Part shown: piece by piece, positions 39,606 through 48,644 of the stretch
How the letters are laid out: each line of letters begins with the position of its first letter
How positions within the stretch are numbered: the stretch's first letter is position 1
Origin: JAJAZB01 sp964244295
GTDB taxonomy: Bacteria > Bacteroidota > Bacteroidia > Cytophagales > Spirosomataceae
Length of the DNA stretch: 64,000 bases
Reading direction: 5' to 3'
Assembly: GCA_964244295.1 (NCBI GenBank)
Contig: CAXTIG010000005.1
Coordinates: 124,001 to 188,000 of the forward strand
The notes under the pieces: model-generated
Databases searched by the model: none
What the model was told of the DNA's origin: nothing
Seen by the model: the letters and a program-made list of their open reading frames with translations, nothing else
Made by a program: the position numbers and the translations under genes

Positions 39606-42600
39606 ATGAATCACCCCTACTCCCCACCTCTACGGCGGCTCTTGGTCCGGGCACTTCTCCTGGGCCTCACGGTATGCTGCCTCTCGCCCACGTTTGGCCA
39701 GTACAGTCTGCTGGCATCGGCCCACGCGCCCCGGCCCGTTCAAGCGCCCGTGGCCGAACTGACCGTCCGGGGGCGCGTTACCGACGCGACCACCAACGAA
39801 CCCCTCGTTGGCTCGACGGTACTCATCAAAGGCACCCAGCGCGGCACCAGCGCCGATGCCAACGGCAGCTACACCCTGACGGTACCCAACGAGGCCGCCG
39901 TGCTGATTTTTGGCTTCGTCGGCTACGAAAAGCAGGAAATCGCCGTCGGCGGGCGGACCGTCATCAACGTCAGCCTGAAGGCCGAAACCGCCCTGCTCTC
40001 GCAAGTGGTCGTGATTGGCTACGGCAGCGCCACCAAGCGCGACGTGACCGGCGCGGTCAAATCGCTCAAAAGCACGGAGTTCAACCGGGGCATCATTAAC
40101 TCGCCGGAGCAACTGTTGCAGGGCAAAGTAGCGGGGGTGAACGTCACTTCCGCCAGTGGTGAACCGGGCGGCATCCAGAACATCAGCATTCGCGGGCCGG
40201 GCGGGGTGCGTACGGGCAGCACGCCCCTGTTCGTGCTCGACGGCATCGCGCTCGACAATTCGAGCACGGGCGGGGCGACCAACCCGCTGAATTTTCTGAA
40301 CCCCCAGGACATCGAGAGTATCGACGTGCTCAAAGACGCCTCGGCCACGGCCATTTACGGCTCACGCGGGGCCAACGGCGTGGTGCTCATCACGACCAAG
40401 CGCGGCAAAAACGGAACCTCGTCGGTCAACGTATCGTCCAGCATCGGCATCTCCACCCTCGCCCGGGCGCTGCCCGTTTTTTCGGCGGAGGAATACCGGC
40501 GGCAGGTGCCCGCCGTGGGCGGCGTACTGGAAGATTTAGGGGGCAACACCGACTGGCAAAAAGAAGTGACCCGCACTGCTTACACCCAAAACCACAACCT
40601 GGCCCTGAGCGGGGGTTCGGAAAAGCTGACGTACTACGGCTCCTTCGGCCTGCAAAACCAGCAGGGGATTTTGAAAAAGAGTGATCTCAACCGCTACACG
40701 GGCCGCATCAACGTGACCCAGCGCCTGCTCGAAGACCGCCTCACCATCGACGTCAACCTCAACGCCACGTCCACCATCAACGAGCGGCCCCCAATTGGCG
40801 CGATGCTTGGCTCGGCCATTTCTACCAACCCCACCTACCCGGCCTACGCCGCCGACGGCACGCCTTACAAATACCTCACCGGCGTAAACCCGCTGATCAC
40901 GCTCGATTTGGAACGAGACGTGACCACCATCAACCGCATCGTCGGCTCCATTTCGCCGTCGTTCCGAATCCTCGACGGGCTGGTGTACAAACTCAACTTT
41001 GGCATCGACAACGCCAACTCGGTGCGCGACCTCCAATCGTTGCCCAACGCGGTGCCCTTGCAGGACGGTCGCCTCGAAACCATCAACACGTATAACCGCA
41101 ACCGGTTGATCGAAAACTACGTCACGTACACGCGGACACGGGCCACCCACAACCTGACGGCCCTGGTCGGGCACTCGTACCAGAAGTTTTTCGTGCAGGG
41201 GCGCTCGTCGAGCATCAACAAGTTTCCGATTTCGGGCATCGAACCGATTTACAACCCCGGCCTGGGGCAAGACCTGACCCTGGCCAACAACAAGCCGGGC
41301 GGCTATGCGCTGATTAATGAACTGCAATCGTTTTTCTCGCGGGTCAATTACGGATTCAGGGACAAATACCTGCTCACCGCCACCGTGCGGGCCGACGGGT
41401 CGAGCAAGTTCGGGGCCAACAACAAGTACGGAGTTTTCCCCTCCTTCTCGGCGGGCTGGCGGCTTTCGGAAGAAGCCTTCCTGAAATCGTCGCCCTTCAG
41501 CGACCTGAAACTGCGGGCCGGTTGGGGGCGGACGGGCAACCAGGAAATTCCCTCGAAAATCACCCAGCCGCTGTTTACCTCGCAGGTGTCGGCGGGCACC
41601 AGCTACCCGCTGGCCCCCACCGGGCCGTTCCCGGCGGGTACTTCCTACTCGCGCCTGGCCAACCCCGACATCCAGTGGGAGGTTTCGACCCAGACCGACA
41701 TCGGCCTCGATTTTGCCTTGCTGAAAGGGGCGCTGTCGGGTAGCGTCGATTTTTTCAACAAAATCTCGAACAACATCCTGCTCGAAGTCATCCCCTCCGA
41801 CCCCGTGCAACCCGCCGGGACGTTCTGGACCAACGTGGAAGACATGACCATCACCAACCGGGGCCTGGAAGTGGAGTTGAATTACCGCTACACCGCCCAA
41901 AGCGGGTTCCGGTTCGACGTGGGCGGAAACCTGACGTTCATCAACAACAAGGTGGAAAATTCGCCCTACTCGGTGATTCCCTCCGGGTCGGCTTCGGGGT
42001 CGGGACTGACTTCGGCCACCATCAACGGGTACGTCAACGGCCAGCCGATCGGGACGTTTTTCCTGAAAGACTTCACCGGGTTCGACGACCGGGGCCTGAG
42101 CACCTACCGCGATGCCGACGGCGACGGGCTGATTACCGACAAAGACCGCGTGGCGGCGGGCAGCGCCCTGCCCACCCGGCAGTACAATTTCAACGCCAGC
42201 GTGGCCTTCAAGGGCTTTGATTTAGTGCTGAATTTCAACGGGGTGTCGGGCAACAAACTCTACGACAACACGGCCAACTCCAACTTTTACAAACTGCGCC
42301 TCTCGAAGGGCATCAACACCACGCCGGAGGCCATCGCCAACGCCAACGAGTCGATCAACAACGCCGCCCCCGTATCGACGCGCTACCTGAAAGACGGGGC
42401 GTTTTTCCGGCTCAATAACCTCGCGCTGGGCTATACGTTCAACACGAAAGCGCTGGGCATCGACCGCTGGGTGCCGGGCATCCGGCTGTCGGTGACGGGC
42501 CAGAACCTGTTCGTGCTGACCAACTATGACGGCTATGACCCGGAAGTAAACACCGACCGGACCATCAACGGCGTTTCGTCCTACGGCATCGATTACCTGA

Positions 42601-42650
42601 GTTACCCCAAAGCCAAATCGCTGGTGTTTGGCCTTAACATCACCCTTTGA
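39606..42650 (+). CDS. SusC/RagA-family TonB-dependent outer membrane transporter
   Basis: 1014 residues with a signal peptide (VRALLLGLTVCCLSPTFGQ). An N-terminal carboxypeptidase-D-like domain (GRVTDATTNEPLVGSTVLIK, ANGSYTLTVPNE) leads to the TonB-box-like VVVIGYG near 137, the plug (SPEQLLQGKVAGVNV, SIDVLKDASATAIYGSRGAN, GVVLITTKRG) and a long beta-barrel ending in LVFGLNITL. It imports a large ligand with energy from TonB, together with the SusD-like lipoprotein just downstream. The ligand, possibly an oligosaccharide, is unknown. Confidence 0.95.
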   Translation: MNHPYSPPLRRLLVRALLLGLTVCCLSPTFGQYSLLASAHAPRPVQAPVAELTVRGRVTDATTNEPLVGSTVLIKGTQRGTSADANGSYTLTVPNEAAVLIFGFVGYEKQEIAVGGRTVINVSLKAETALLSQVVVIGYGSATKRDVTGAVKSLKSTEFNRGIINSPEQLLQGKVAGVNVTSASGEPGGIQNISIRGPGGVRTGSTPLFVLDGIALDNSSTGGATNPLNFLNPQDIESIDVLKDASATAIYGSRGANGVVLITTKRGKNGTSSVNVSSSIGISTLARALPVFSAEEYRRQVPAVGGVLEDLGGNTDWQKEVTRTAYTQNHNLALSGGSEKLTYYGSFGLQNQQGILKKSDLNRYTGRINVTQRLLEDRLTIDVNLNATSTINERPPIGAMLGSAISTNPTYPAYAADGTPYKYLTGVNPLITLDLERDVTTINRIVGSISPSFRILDGLVYKLNFGIDNANSVRDLQSLPNAVPLQDGRLETINTYNRNRLIENYVTYTRTRATHNLTALVGHSYQKFFVQGRSSSINKFPISGIEPIYNPGLGQDLTLANNKPGGYALINELQSFFSRVNYGFRDKYLLTATVRADGSSKFGANNKYGVFPSFSAGWRLSEEAFLKSSPFSDLKLRAGWGRTGNQEIPSKITQPLFTSQVSAGTSYPLAPTGPFPAGTSYSRLANPDIQWEVSTQTDIGLDFALLKGALSGSVDFFNKISNNILLEVIPSDPVQPAGTFWTNVEDMTITNRGLEVELNYRYTAQSGFRFDVGGNLTFINNKVENSPYSVIPSGSASGSGLTSATINGYVNGQPIGTFFLKDFTGFDDRGLSTYRDADGDGLITDKDRVAAGSALPTRQYNFNASVAFKGFDLVLNFNGVSGNKLYDNTANSNFYKLRLSKGINTTPEAIANANESINNAAPVSTRYLKDGAFFRLNNLALGYTFNTKALGIDRWVPGIRLSVTGQNLFVLTNYDGYDPEVNTDRTINGVSSYGIDYLSYPKAKSLVFGLNITL

Positions 42651-42661
42651 TTTTCAACATC

Positions 42662-44347
42662 ATGAACAAGAAACTGTATTCCATCCTCACGCTGGCGGGC
42701 TTGCTGTTTTTAGCCGCCTGCACGAATCTGGACGAGACCATTCTCGACGAAAGTTCGGTCAGCGGCCTTTCCGACAAGCAGGCCGCCGAGGGCATCCTGG
42801 CCCCGGTGTACGCCCGTTTGCCCGACATTTTCCAGCACACCAACTACTTCGCGCTCCAGGAAATATCGACCGACGAGGCCATCCTGCCCTACCGGGGCGG
42901 CACCGACTGGGGCGACAACGGCATTTACCTCGCCCTGCACCAGCACACCACCACCAGCACCGACCCGAACCTGCGCAACACCTGGAATTTTATTTTGCAG
43001 GGAATGTCGCGCTCCATCACGGCCATCAATTCGCTGCCTTCCAACAACGACGCCTCGGCCCGGACCTACCTGGCCGAGGCGCGGGGGATGCGGGCGTACT
43101 ACTCGCTGCTGACGCTGGATTTGTTCGGATTGGTGTTCGTGAAAGACGACCTCGGCGCTACCTCCACCATCCTGCGGGGCGACCCGGCGGTGGAGTACAT
43201 CAAAAGCGAACTGCTGGCGGTGGAGCCGAATCTGGAAACGACCGTCGGGCCGGGGCGGCTCACCAAAGCCGCCGTGTGGGGGCTGCTGGCGCGGTTGTAC
43301 CTCAACGCGGGCGTGTACCGCGACGTGTACGCCGCCAGCGTGACGTTTAAAAACGAAGACCTGGACAACGTCGTGGCGTACTGCGACAAGATCATCAACG
43401 CCGGGCAGCACCAGTTGGCGCGGGAGTATTTCTCGATTTTCAACTCCGACAACCACGACAACAAGGAATTGATTTTTGCCGTCGACCAGCGGGCTGAACT
43501 CAACGGCCACAACCGGATGGCCTATTTCTCGCTTTCCGGCGACCAGTTCCCGATTCCGGCTTACCCCAACGCCAACGGCACCGACGGTCCCGGCATCACG
43601 CCCGATTTTTACCGCACCTGGACCAGCGCCTACGCGCCCAAAGACCCGACCGTGGACCCGCGTTTTTACAAGCAAAACCTGGGTATCTACACCAACCCGG
43701 CGGATTCGTGCGTGGCCGAAGCGGCCTTCAACGTCAACCGGGGCATCCTGCGCGGGCAGCAGTACGGCCTAATTCGGCGCAACGGCGTGTTTCTGAAATG
43801 CCCGAACGGCAATTTCAAAGTCGGCAAGCTGTTTCACGACACCCGCAACAAACCCACCCTGGCGGTCGATTTCACCGAACAAATCGACTACACCGTGGCG
43901 GGCAGCAACTACAACACGGGCTACCGGGTGGAAAAATACGAGTTCAGCAAGAAGTCGGTCAGTGGCCGGAATTTCGGCGAAGCCGACATCGTGATCGTCC
44001 GCCTGGCCGATGTGTACCTGATGCGGGCCGAGGCCAAACTCCGCAAGAGCAACGATGCCGCCGCTGCCCTGGCCGACGTCAACCTCGTCCGCGCCGCCCG
44101 CACGGCCACCACCGCACCGCCGCCCCTCACCACCCTGACGCTCGACCTGTTGCTCCGCGAGCGGGGCTTTGAGTTTTACTGGGAAATGCTTCGCCGAAGC
44201 GATATGATTCGCTTCGGAAAATACGAGGGTACCTGGACGGAAAAGACCAACACCGACCCGTCGAAACGCATTTTCCCCATTCCGCAAACGGCCATCGACG
44301 GGGCCTCCAACCTGCCGGGGTATTTGCAGCAGAATAGGGGGTATTGA
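42662..44347 (+). CDS. SusD/RagB-family outer membrane lipoprotein
   Basis: 561 residues from ATG 42662 (MNKKLYSILTLAGLLFLAAC), with lipobox Cys near residue 20. It has SusD TPR-like helices (TYLAEARGMRAYYSLLTLDL, LTKAAVWGLLARLYLNAGVY) and the C-terminal SusD motif NFGEADIVIVRLADVYLMRA, then LLLRERGFEFYWEMLRR and GYLQQNRGY. It is the surface-exposed lid that binds ligand for the SusC partner. It starts 11 nt after susC and ends before a strong terminator. Confidence 0.95.
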   Translation: MNKKLYSILTLAGLLFLAACTNLDETILDESSVSGLSDKQAAEGILAPVYARLPDIFQHTNYFALQEISTDEAILPYRGGTDWGDNGIYLALHQHTTTSTDPNLRNTWNFILQGMSRSITAINSLPSNNDASARTYLAEARGMRAYYSLLTLDLFGLVFVKDDLGATSTILRGDPAVEYIKSELLAVEPNLETTVGPGRLTKAAVWGLLARLYLNAGVYRDVYAASVTFKNEDLDNVVAYCDKIINAGQHQLAREYFSIFNSDNHDNKELIFAVDQRAELNGHNRMAYFSLSGDQFPIPAYPNANGTDGPGITPDFYRTWTSAYAPKDPTVDPRFYKQNLGIYTNPADSCVAEAAFNVNRGILRGQQYGLIRRNGVFLKCPNGNFKVGKLFHDTRNKPTLAVDFTEQIDYTVAGSNYNTGYRVEKYEFSKKSVSGRNFGEADIVIVRLADVYLMRAEAKLRKSNDAAAALADVNLVRAARTATTAPPPLTTLTLDLLLRERGFEFYWEMLRRSDMIRFGKYEGTWTEKTNTDPSKRIFPIPQTAIDGASNLPGYLQQNRGY

Positions 44348-44372
44348 GGGGCAATTTTTACTTTCTTGAATC

Positions 44373-44410
44373 GAAAAGCCCGGCGCATAGATGCCGGGCT
44401 TTTCTATTTT
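44373..44410 (+). terminator. Terminator of the SusC/SusD unit
   Basis: GAAAAGCCCGGC (44373-44384) pairs perfectly with GCCGGGCTTTTC (44393-44404) around an 8-nt loop, followed by TATTTT. Confidence 0.85.
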
Positions 44411-44439
44411 GAGTTACCTTCGGGTAAGCGTTGTAAGCC

Positions 44440-44796
44440 ATGACCATCACCAACGAAACCGAGTACCGAAACGCCTTCCGGCACTTCGATCAGTTGATTG
44501 CCGACCTGGGCGACGACCCCGAAAAGCAGGCGCTGGCCCAAACCCTGGCCGAGCACATCCAGGCGTACGAACAAGAGGCCATGCCGTTTCCGCAACCAAC
44601 TACCGTAGCAGGAATGGTGGAGCTAAAAATGTACGAACTGCGCCTAAAATCCAGTGACCTGGCCAAGTTGCTCGGCGTGACTTCTTCGTGGGTTGACCAA
44701 TTCATAAACGGTACCCAGCCCCTGGATTTTGAACTGGCTAAAAAGCTGCACGAGAAGTTAGGGATTGATGGGGATTTTATGCTGGAAGTGGCGTAA
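44440..44796 (+). CDS. HigA-like HTH antitoxin-type regulator, orphan
   Basis: 118 residues. The C-terminal HTH (MYELRLKSSDLAKLLGVTSS, WVDQFINGTQPLDFELAKKL, HEKLGIDGDFMLEVA) follows an acidic helical N-terminal domain (FDQLIADLGDDPEKQALAQT), the layout of HigA-like COG5499 regulators. Such proteins are usually antitoxins, but no HigB-like toxin is present on either side. It may act as a free regulator or be the remnant of a toxin-antitoxin pair. Confidence 0.78.
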   Translation: MTITNETEYRNAFRHFDQLIADLGDDPEKQALAQTLAEHIQAYEQEAMPFPQPTTVAGMVELKMYELRLKSSDLAKLLGVTSSWVDQFINGTQPLDFELAKKLHEKLGIDGDFMLEVA

Positions 44797-44828
44797 AGCA
44801 ACGCTACTACCCCCGGACATTGACCGTC

Positions 44829-45626
44829 CTAAACCTCAGCCATTGGCTGCTTTTCCTCACCCGCCCCAATCCTATACACCGGCGTTTCCTCCACCCGCGA
44901 GGCAATGCTAATCTCAATCCCGTTCCGATGAGGCGCGAACAAGTCCCGGATGCGTTGCGGACAATTGTTCTCTTTCGAAACGTGCGACAGCACCAGATGG
45001 CTCATGAATGCCGGTTTGTGGGCCAGAAAAAGCGCCAACGCCTGCTGATTGGACAGGTGGCCTTCGTCGCCCCGGATGCGGCGTTTCAGGTACTCCGGGT
45101 ACCGTCCTCTGGTCAATAGTTCGTCGTCGTAGTTGGCCTCCAGAAATGCCGCGTGGCATTGGCGGAAGTGGTGGATGACGTGGTCGCAGGGTACGCCGAT
45201 GTCGGTGAACACACCCACCTGCGTGGTTGGGGTCGAAACCAGAAAACTGTGCGGGTCGCAGGCGTCGTGGCGTTTGGGAAAGGCCGTGACGCGAAGCGCA
45301 CCGAGTTGAACCGGTTCGTAGGCCCGCAGGGAACAAATGGGAAAGGTTTGCGTCGGCAAGGCCGACTGGTGCAGGGTCTTCGGAGTAATGAAAACCGGCC
45401 ATTGGTACTTCCGGGCCAGTTGGGCGATTCCCCGGATGTGGTCGATGTGTTCGTGGGAAACGAACAGGGCCTTGACCGCCTCGGGCGATAAACCCAGCCG
45501 CTGGAGCCGGGTTTCGGTTTGCCGACAGGAGATGCCCGCGTCGATCAACACCGCTTCCCGCTCCGTACCCACGTAGTAGCAATTGCCATTGCTGCCCGAA
45601 TTTAACGACGTAATAAAAAGTGACAT
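44829..45626 (-). CDS. MBL-fold hydrolase (YycJ/WalJ-like)
   Basis: 265 residues. It has the N-terminal SLNSGSNGNCYYVG, the metal-binding SHEHIDHIRG near residue 57, FPKRHDACDPHSFLV and VGVFTDIGVP, and a late His in LVLSHVSKEN. These fit the YycJ/WalJ group of metallo-beta-lactamase-fold enzymes, possibly exonucleases. It is a cytoplasmic protein. The gene is convergent with the HigA-like gene. Confidence 0.87.
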   Translation of the reverse strand: MSLFITSLNSGSNGNCYYVGTEREAVLIDAGISCRQTETRLQRLGLSPEAVKALFVSHEHIDHIRGIAQLARKYQWPVFITPKTLHQSALPTQTFPICSLRAYEPVQLGALRVTAFPKRHDACDPHSFLVSTPTTQVGVFTDIGVPCDHVIHHFRQCHAAFLEANYDDELLTRGRYPEYLKRRIRGDEGHLSNQQALALFLAHKPAFMSHLVLSHVSKENNCPQRIRDLFAPHRNGIEISIASRVEETPVYRIGAGEEKQPMAEV

Positions 45627-45713
45627 GGTTAGGCAAAGAAACGGCTTTCTGGCCTAAAACGTGCGGCGCGGTAACGACTCCATTTCGGTTTCCTTCCCTA
45701 CCTTAGCCGGGTC

Positions 45714-46676
45714 ATGAAACCCACCTCCCTCCTGCCCTTCCTGTTCCTCCTCGCCCGCCTCGCCAGCGCCCAAACCTTCGAGCTGCTCGGCGAGCCGATT
45801 TACCTCGACGGCAGCCGCATCGACAGCCTGCACGGCCTTTCGGGCATCGAGTACGTGCCCGCCCGCGACGAGTGGGCGCTGGTCAGCGACCGGCATTGGA
45901 TGTTCGAATACCGGGGAATTAAAAATTTCGCTGAGTTCGGCGACCCGGCCCGGCTCAAAACCCCGCCCCGGCGCAGCAGTGGCTGGTTCGAGGCCGTGCG
46001 CTACGACGCGGCCCACGACGCCTGGTTTTTCGCCACCGAATCCAAAAACGTGACCTCGGTGGTTTACTCCTACGGGCACCTCGACCCGGCCAATGCCCAC
46101 ACCCTGCTCCGCATCCCGCTGCCCTTCGACAACAAGGGCGTCGAGGGACTGGCGCTCACGCCCGCCGGGCACTTGTGGGTCGCACCCGAAGCGGGTTGGG
46201 AAGGCGAAATTTCGGCGAACGATAGCGCGGCGGTGCATTTTTTCCGGTACCAAACCCCGCTGGCCCGTACCGCCGCCGACGACGACGACCCCCAGCCGGA
46301 GCGCTTCCGCTACCCCATCGAACGCTTCCCCGGCGCGGCGTTTGAAAGCGACCGCTACGGCGGCATTTCCGAAGTTCTGGCCCTGGACAACACCCACCTT
46401 CTCGTGCTCGAACGCGCCTACTTCCGCGACCCCGACCGGGTGTCGGGACGAATTTACCGGGCCACCATCCACGAAGCCACCCGGTCCATCACCAAAGAAA
46501 TTGCCTTTGATTTCGACCGGGAACTGAAGGGAAAATTTCCCCTCGCCAACGCCGAGGGCCTCGCCTGGGGGCCGCCCCAACCCAACGGCAAGCGCACGTT
46601 GCTGGTGCTGTCGGACGATAATTTCAGGAATTCGGCGACGCTGAAGAATCAGTTGATGGTGTTGAGGGAGCAGTGA
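45714..46676 (+). CDS. Secreted phytase-like esterase
   Basis: 320 residues with a signal peptide (SLLPFLFLLARLASAQ). The family pattern is GLSGIEYVPARDEWALVSD, FDNKGVEGLALTPAGHLWVA, DRYGGISEVLALDNTHLLVL and ANAEGLAWGPPQPNGKRTLL with LSDDNF, as in the esterase-like activity of phytase family (a beta-propeller). It probably acts in the periplasm on a phosphate ester or related substrate. It is divergent from the MBL-fold gene. Confidence 0.82.
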   Translation: MKPTSLLPFLFLLARLASAQTFELLGEPIYLDGSRIDSLHGLSGIEYVPARDEWALVSDRHWMFEYRGIKNFAEFGDPARLKTPPRRSSGWFEAVRYDAAHDAWFFATESKNVTSVVYSYGHLDPANAHTLLRIPLPFDNKGVEGLALTPAGHLWVAPEAGWEGEISANDSAAVHFFRYQTPLARTAADDDDPQPERFRYPIERFPGAAFESDRYGGISEVLALDNTHLLVLERAYFRDPDRVSGRIYRATIHEATRSITKEIAFDFDRELKGKFPLANAEGLAWGPPQPNGKRTLLVLSDDNFRNSATLKNQLMVLREQ

Positions 46677-46748
46677 CCGATGTGTTTCTTTAGCAGCGTG
46701 ACCCCACTGCTAAAATTACTTCCGTTTTTTGCCCAAAAATCTTTAGCT

Positions 46749-47195
46749 ATGCTCCGCACCTTTTCAATCCTCCTTATCCTCAGTCTCCCTGCGCTCACCC
46801 AAGCCCAAACCCGCCAGTTCATCAACCCCGGCCCCAAACCCTCCGGCTACAGCCAGGCCGTGGCCGTGAGTGGCGGGCGCACCGTGTATGTTTCGGGTCA
46901 AATCGCCCTCGATGCCGCCGGGGCGGTGGTGGGCGTGGGCGATTTCAAGGCGCAGGCCCGCCAGGTGTTTGAAAACCTGAAAACCCTGCTCACGGCCAGC
47001 CAGGCCAGTTTTACCGATGTGGTGAAAATCAACTACTACGTCGTGGGCCTCGACGCCGAACGGCTGCGCATCGTGCGCGAAATCCGCGACCAGTACCTGC
47101 CCGACGACCGCCCGGCCAGCACGCTGGTGGGGGTGCAGGCGCTGGTGCGGCCCGATTTGCTGCTGGAAGTGGAGGCCGTGGTGGTGACGCGTTGA
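46749..47195 (+). CDS. RidA-family protein with signal peptide
   Basis: 148 residues from ATG 46749 (MLRTFSILLILSLPALTQAQ). After the signal peptide it reads as RidA/YjgF: GYSQAVAVSGGRTVYVSGQI, VFENLKTLLTASQASFTDVV, KINYYVVG and RPASTLVGVQALVRPDLLLE with the final VEVEAVVV-like strand. RidA proteins deaminate enamines and imines; the Arg in DDRPASTLVG is the usual active residue. An exported member is unusual, and its substrate is unknown. Confidence 0.85.
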   Translation: MLRTFSILLILSLPALTQAQTRQFINPGPKPSGYSQAVAVSGGRTVYVSGQIALDAAGAVVGVGDFKAQARQVFENLKTLLTASQASFTDVVKINYYVVGLDAERLRIVREIRDQYLPDDRPASTLVGVQALVRPDLLLEVEAVVVTR

Positions 47196-47223
47196 ACGAA
47201 ATTTCCGGGTAATCCGCCTGTCA

Positions 47224-47646
47224 CTAACCCCGTCCCACTGCAATCAGCACCGCCCCCGCCACCATCACCGCCCCGCCAACAATGACTTGCCAGGTTAATT
47301 TTTCTTTCAAAAACACCGCCGCAAACACGATGGCAAACACGAGCGAGAGCCGCTCCAGGGAAGACGCCCGCGACGCATCACCCAGTTTTAGCGCCCGAAA
47401 CGACAGCAGCGACGAAACGCAGGTCACCACCCCGGCAATAATCAGGTAAATCCAGGATTTCCGCTCGATGCGGGCCACGTTGGGCAGCAGCCCTTCGATG
47501 ACCACGGCGCTCCACGATACGATGAGAATCAGCACCGATTGCACCGCGAAGGCCAGGCTCGGCTCCACGTTTTTCAGGCCTGCTTTCGAGAGCGTGACGA
47601 CGACGGCGGCGGCGAGCGCGGCCAGGAGAGCGAAGACAATCCACAT
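47224..47646 (-). CDS. Half-size EamA/DMT-family transporter
   Basis: 140 residues from ATG 47646 (MWIVFALLAALAAAVVVTLS). There are about five membrane helices (LAFAVQSVLILIVSWSAVV, IYLIIAGVVTCVSSLLSFRA, LSLVFAIVFAAVFLKEKLTW, VIVGGAVMVAGAVLIAVG), one EamA unit. Full DMT transporters have two, so this one is expected to act as a dimer. The longer upstream frame lies opposite the next gene and is rejected. Confidence 0.82.
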   Translation of the reverse strand: MWIVFALLAALAAAVVVTLSKAGLKNVEPSLAFAVQSVLILIVSWSAVVIEGLLPNVARIERKSWIYLIIAGVVTCVSSLLSFRALKLGDASRASSLERLSLVFAIVFAAVFLKEKLTWQVIVGGAVMVAGAVLIAVGRG

Positions 47647-47746
47647 ACACGTTAGTTTAATTGAAAAAGCGCCCGTTGTTGGTCGCCTGGTAGTTACCTG
47701 AAAAAATTGGAGCCACGCCCGCTGGATTGGCGACAAAACGGGCAGA

Positions 47747-47778
47747 TTTTTGTTTCTGCTCAACGTCCGGCACCTTTG
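47747..47778 (+). promoter_or_regulatory. Promoter of the AAC(6')-like gene
   Basis: TTTTTG (47747-47752) and CACCTTTG (47771-47778), 18 nt apart. The ATG at 47783 lies only 4 nt past the -7 box, so the mRNA may be nearly leaderless. Confidence 0.45.
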
Positions 47779-47782
47779 TTCC

Positions 47783-48217
47783 ATGACTATCCGCCCCGCT
47801 ACCGAAACCGATCTGCCCGCCTGGTACGCGCTGCGCATCCAACTCTGGCCCGATGCCGATTCACCCCAGGACGAGGAGGAAATGCGCGTTTTCCTGAACG
47901 ACCCTGCCTGGCGCATCCTGCTGGCCGAAGCCAACGGGCAGGTCATCGGTTTTCTGGAAGCCCACCTGCGCGACTACGCCGAAGGTTGTGACACCGAGCC
48001 GGTGGGCTACCTCGAAGGGTGGTTCGTCGTCGAATCCTTCCGTCGGCGGGGTATCGGGGCGGCCCTGGTGCGGGCGGCGGAAGACTGGGCGCGGCGCCAG
48101 GACTGCGCCGAAATGGCCTCCGACGCTGAACTCCACAACCTGGGCAGCCAGCAAGCCCACGAGGCCCTGGGGTACGAAGAAGTCGAACGAGTGGTGCTGT
48201 TTCGGAAAACGTTGTGA
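47783..48217 (+). CDS. AAC(6')-like GNAT acetyltransferase
   Basis: 144 residues from ATG 47783 (MTIRPATETDLPAWYALRIQ). Its sequence pattern (LWPDADSPQDEEEM, VIGFLEAHLRDYAEGCDTEP, VGYLEGWFVVESFRRRGIGA, EMASDAELHNLGSQQAHEAL, GYEEVERVVLFRKTL) follows aminoglycoside 6'-N-acetyltransferases closely, including the LEGW-V-x-x-x-RRRGIG acetyl-CoA motif and the ASD...N-S-x-x-H segment. Activity on aminoglycosides is possible but unproven. The upstream start at 47750 is unlikely, as it would lie in the promoter. Confidence 0.8.
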   Translation: MTIRPATETDLPAWYALRIQLWPDADSPQDEEEMRVFLNDPAWRILLAEANGQVIGFLEAHLRDYAEGCDTEPVGYLEGWFVVESFRRRGIGAALVRAAEDWARRQDCAEMASDAELHNLGSQQAHEALGYEEVERVVLFRKTL

Positions 48218-48269
48218 ACCGCAGGGATGAAACTCAGAACGTTTCGCTACCTTTTCCCGTCCCTACTCC

Positions 48270-48581
48270 ATGCCCACCGCTCAGGAAATTTTTCAGCAAA
48301 TCGCCCGCGAACTTCCTGCCGTAAAACCCGGCCAGATGTTCGGCTGCCCCTGCCTGAAGGTGCCCAGCGGCAAAGTCGCCGTGATTCAGTGGCACGACGA
48401 CTTGCTATTCAAACTCGACCCCGAAGCCCAGCGCGACCTCCTCAGCCTCGACGGCACCCAGGTTTTCCGCCCGATGGAAAGCCGACCGGCGATGACCGGC
48501 TGGATTCGGGTGCCACCCGCCTACGCCGACCGCTGGGAGGCCCTGGCCCGGCAGGCCGTGGCTTACGTGAACAGCCGGTAA
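48270..48581 (+). CDS. TfoX N-terminal-domain-like protein
   Basis: 103 residues. The pattern KPGQMFGCPCLKVPSGKVAV, DDLLFKLDPEAQRDLLSL, TGWIRVPPAYADRWEALARQ, AVAYVNSR fits the TfoX N-terminal/MmcQ-like fold. Such free-standing domains have no clear function in Bacteroidota. It may be co-transcribed with the AAC(6')-like gene, with a gap of 52 nt. Confidence 0.68.
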   Translation: MPTAQEIFQQIARELPAVKPGQMFGCPCLKVPSGKVAVIQWHDDLLFKLDPEAQRDLLSLDGTQVFRPMESRPAMTGWIRVPPAYADRWEALARQAVAYVNSR

Positions 48582-48644
48582 AGTCGCTTCGAAAAATGGG
48601 GGTTTGACCGGTTTTCCCTTTTTTTGGGGAAAACTGCTTTGCTC

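Noticed and set aside
44348..44439. HigB-like toxin gene before the HigA-like gene
   Set aside because: The 92 nt hold only a terminator; no frame of sufficient length exists.
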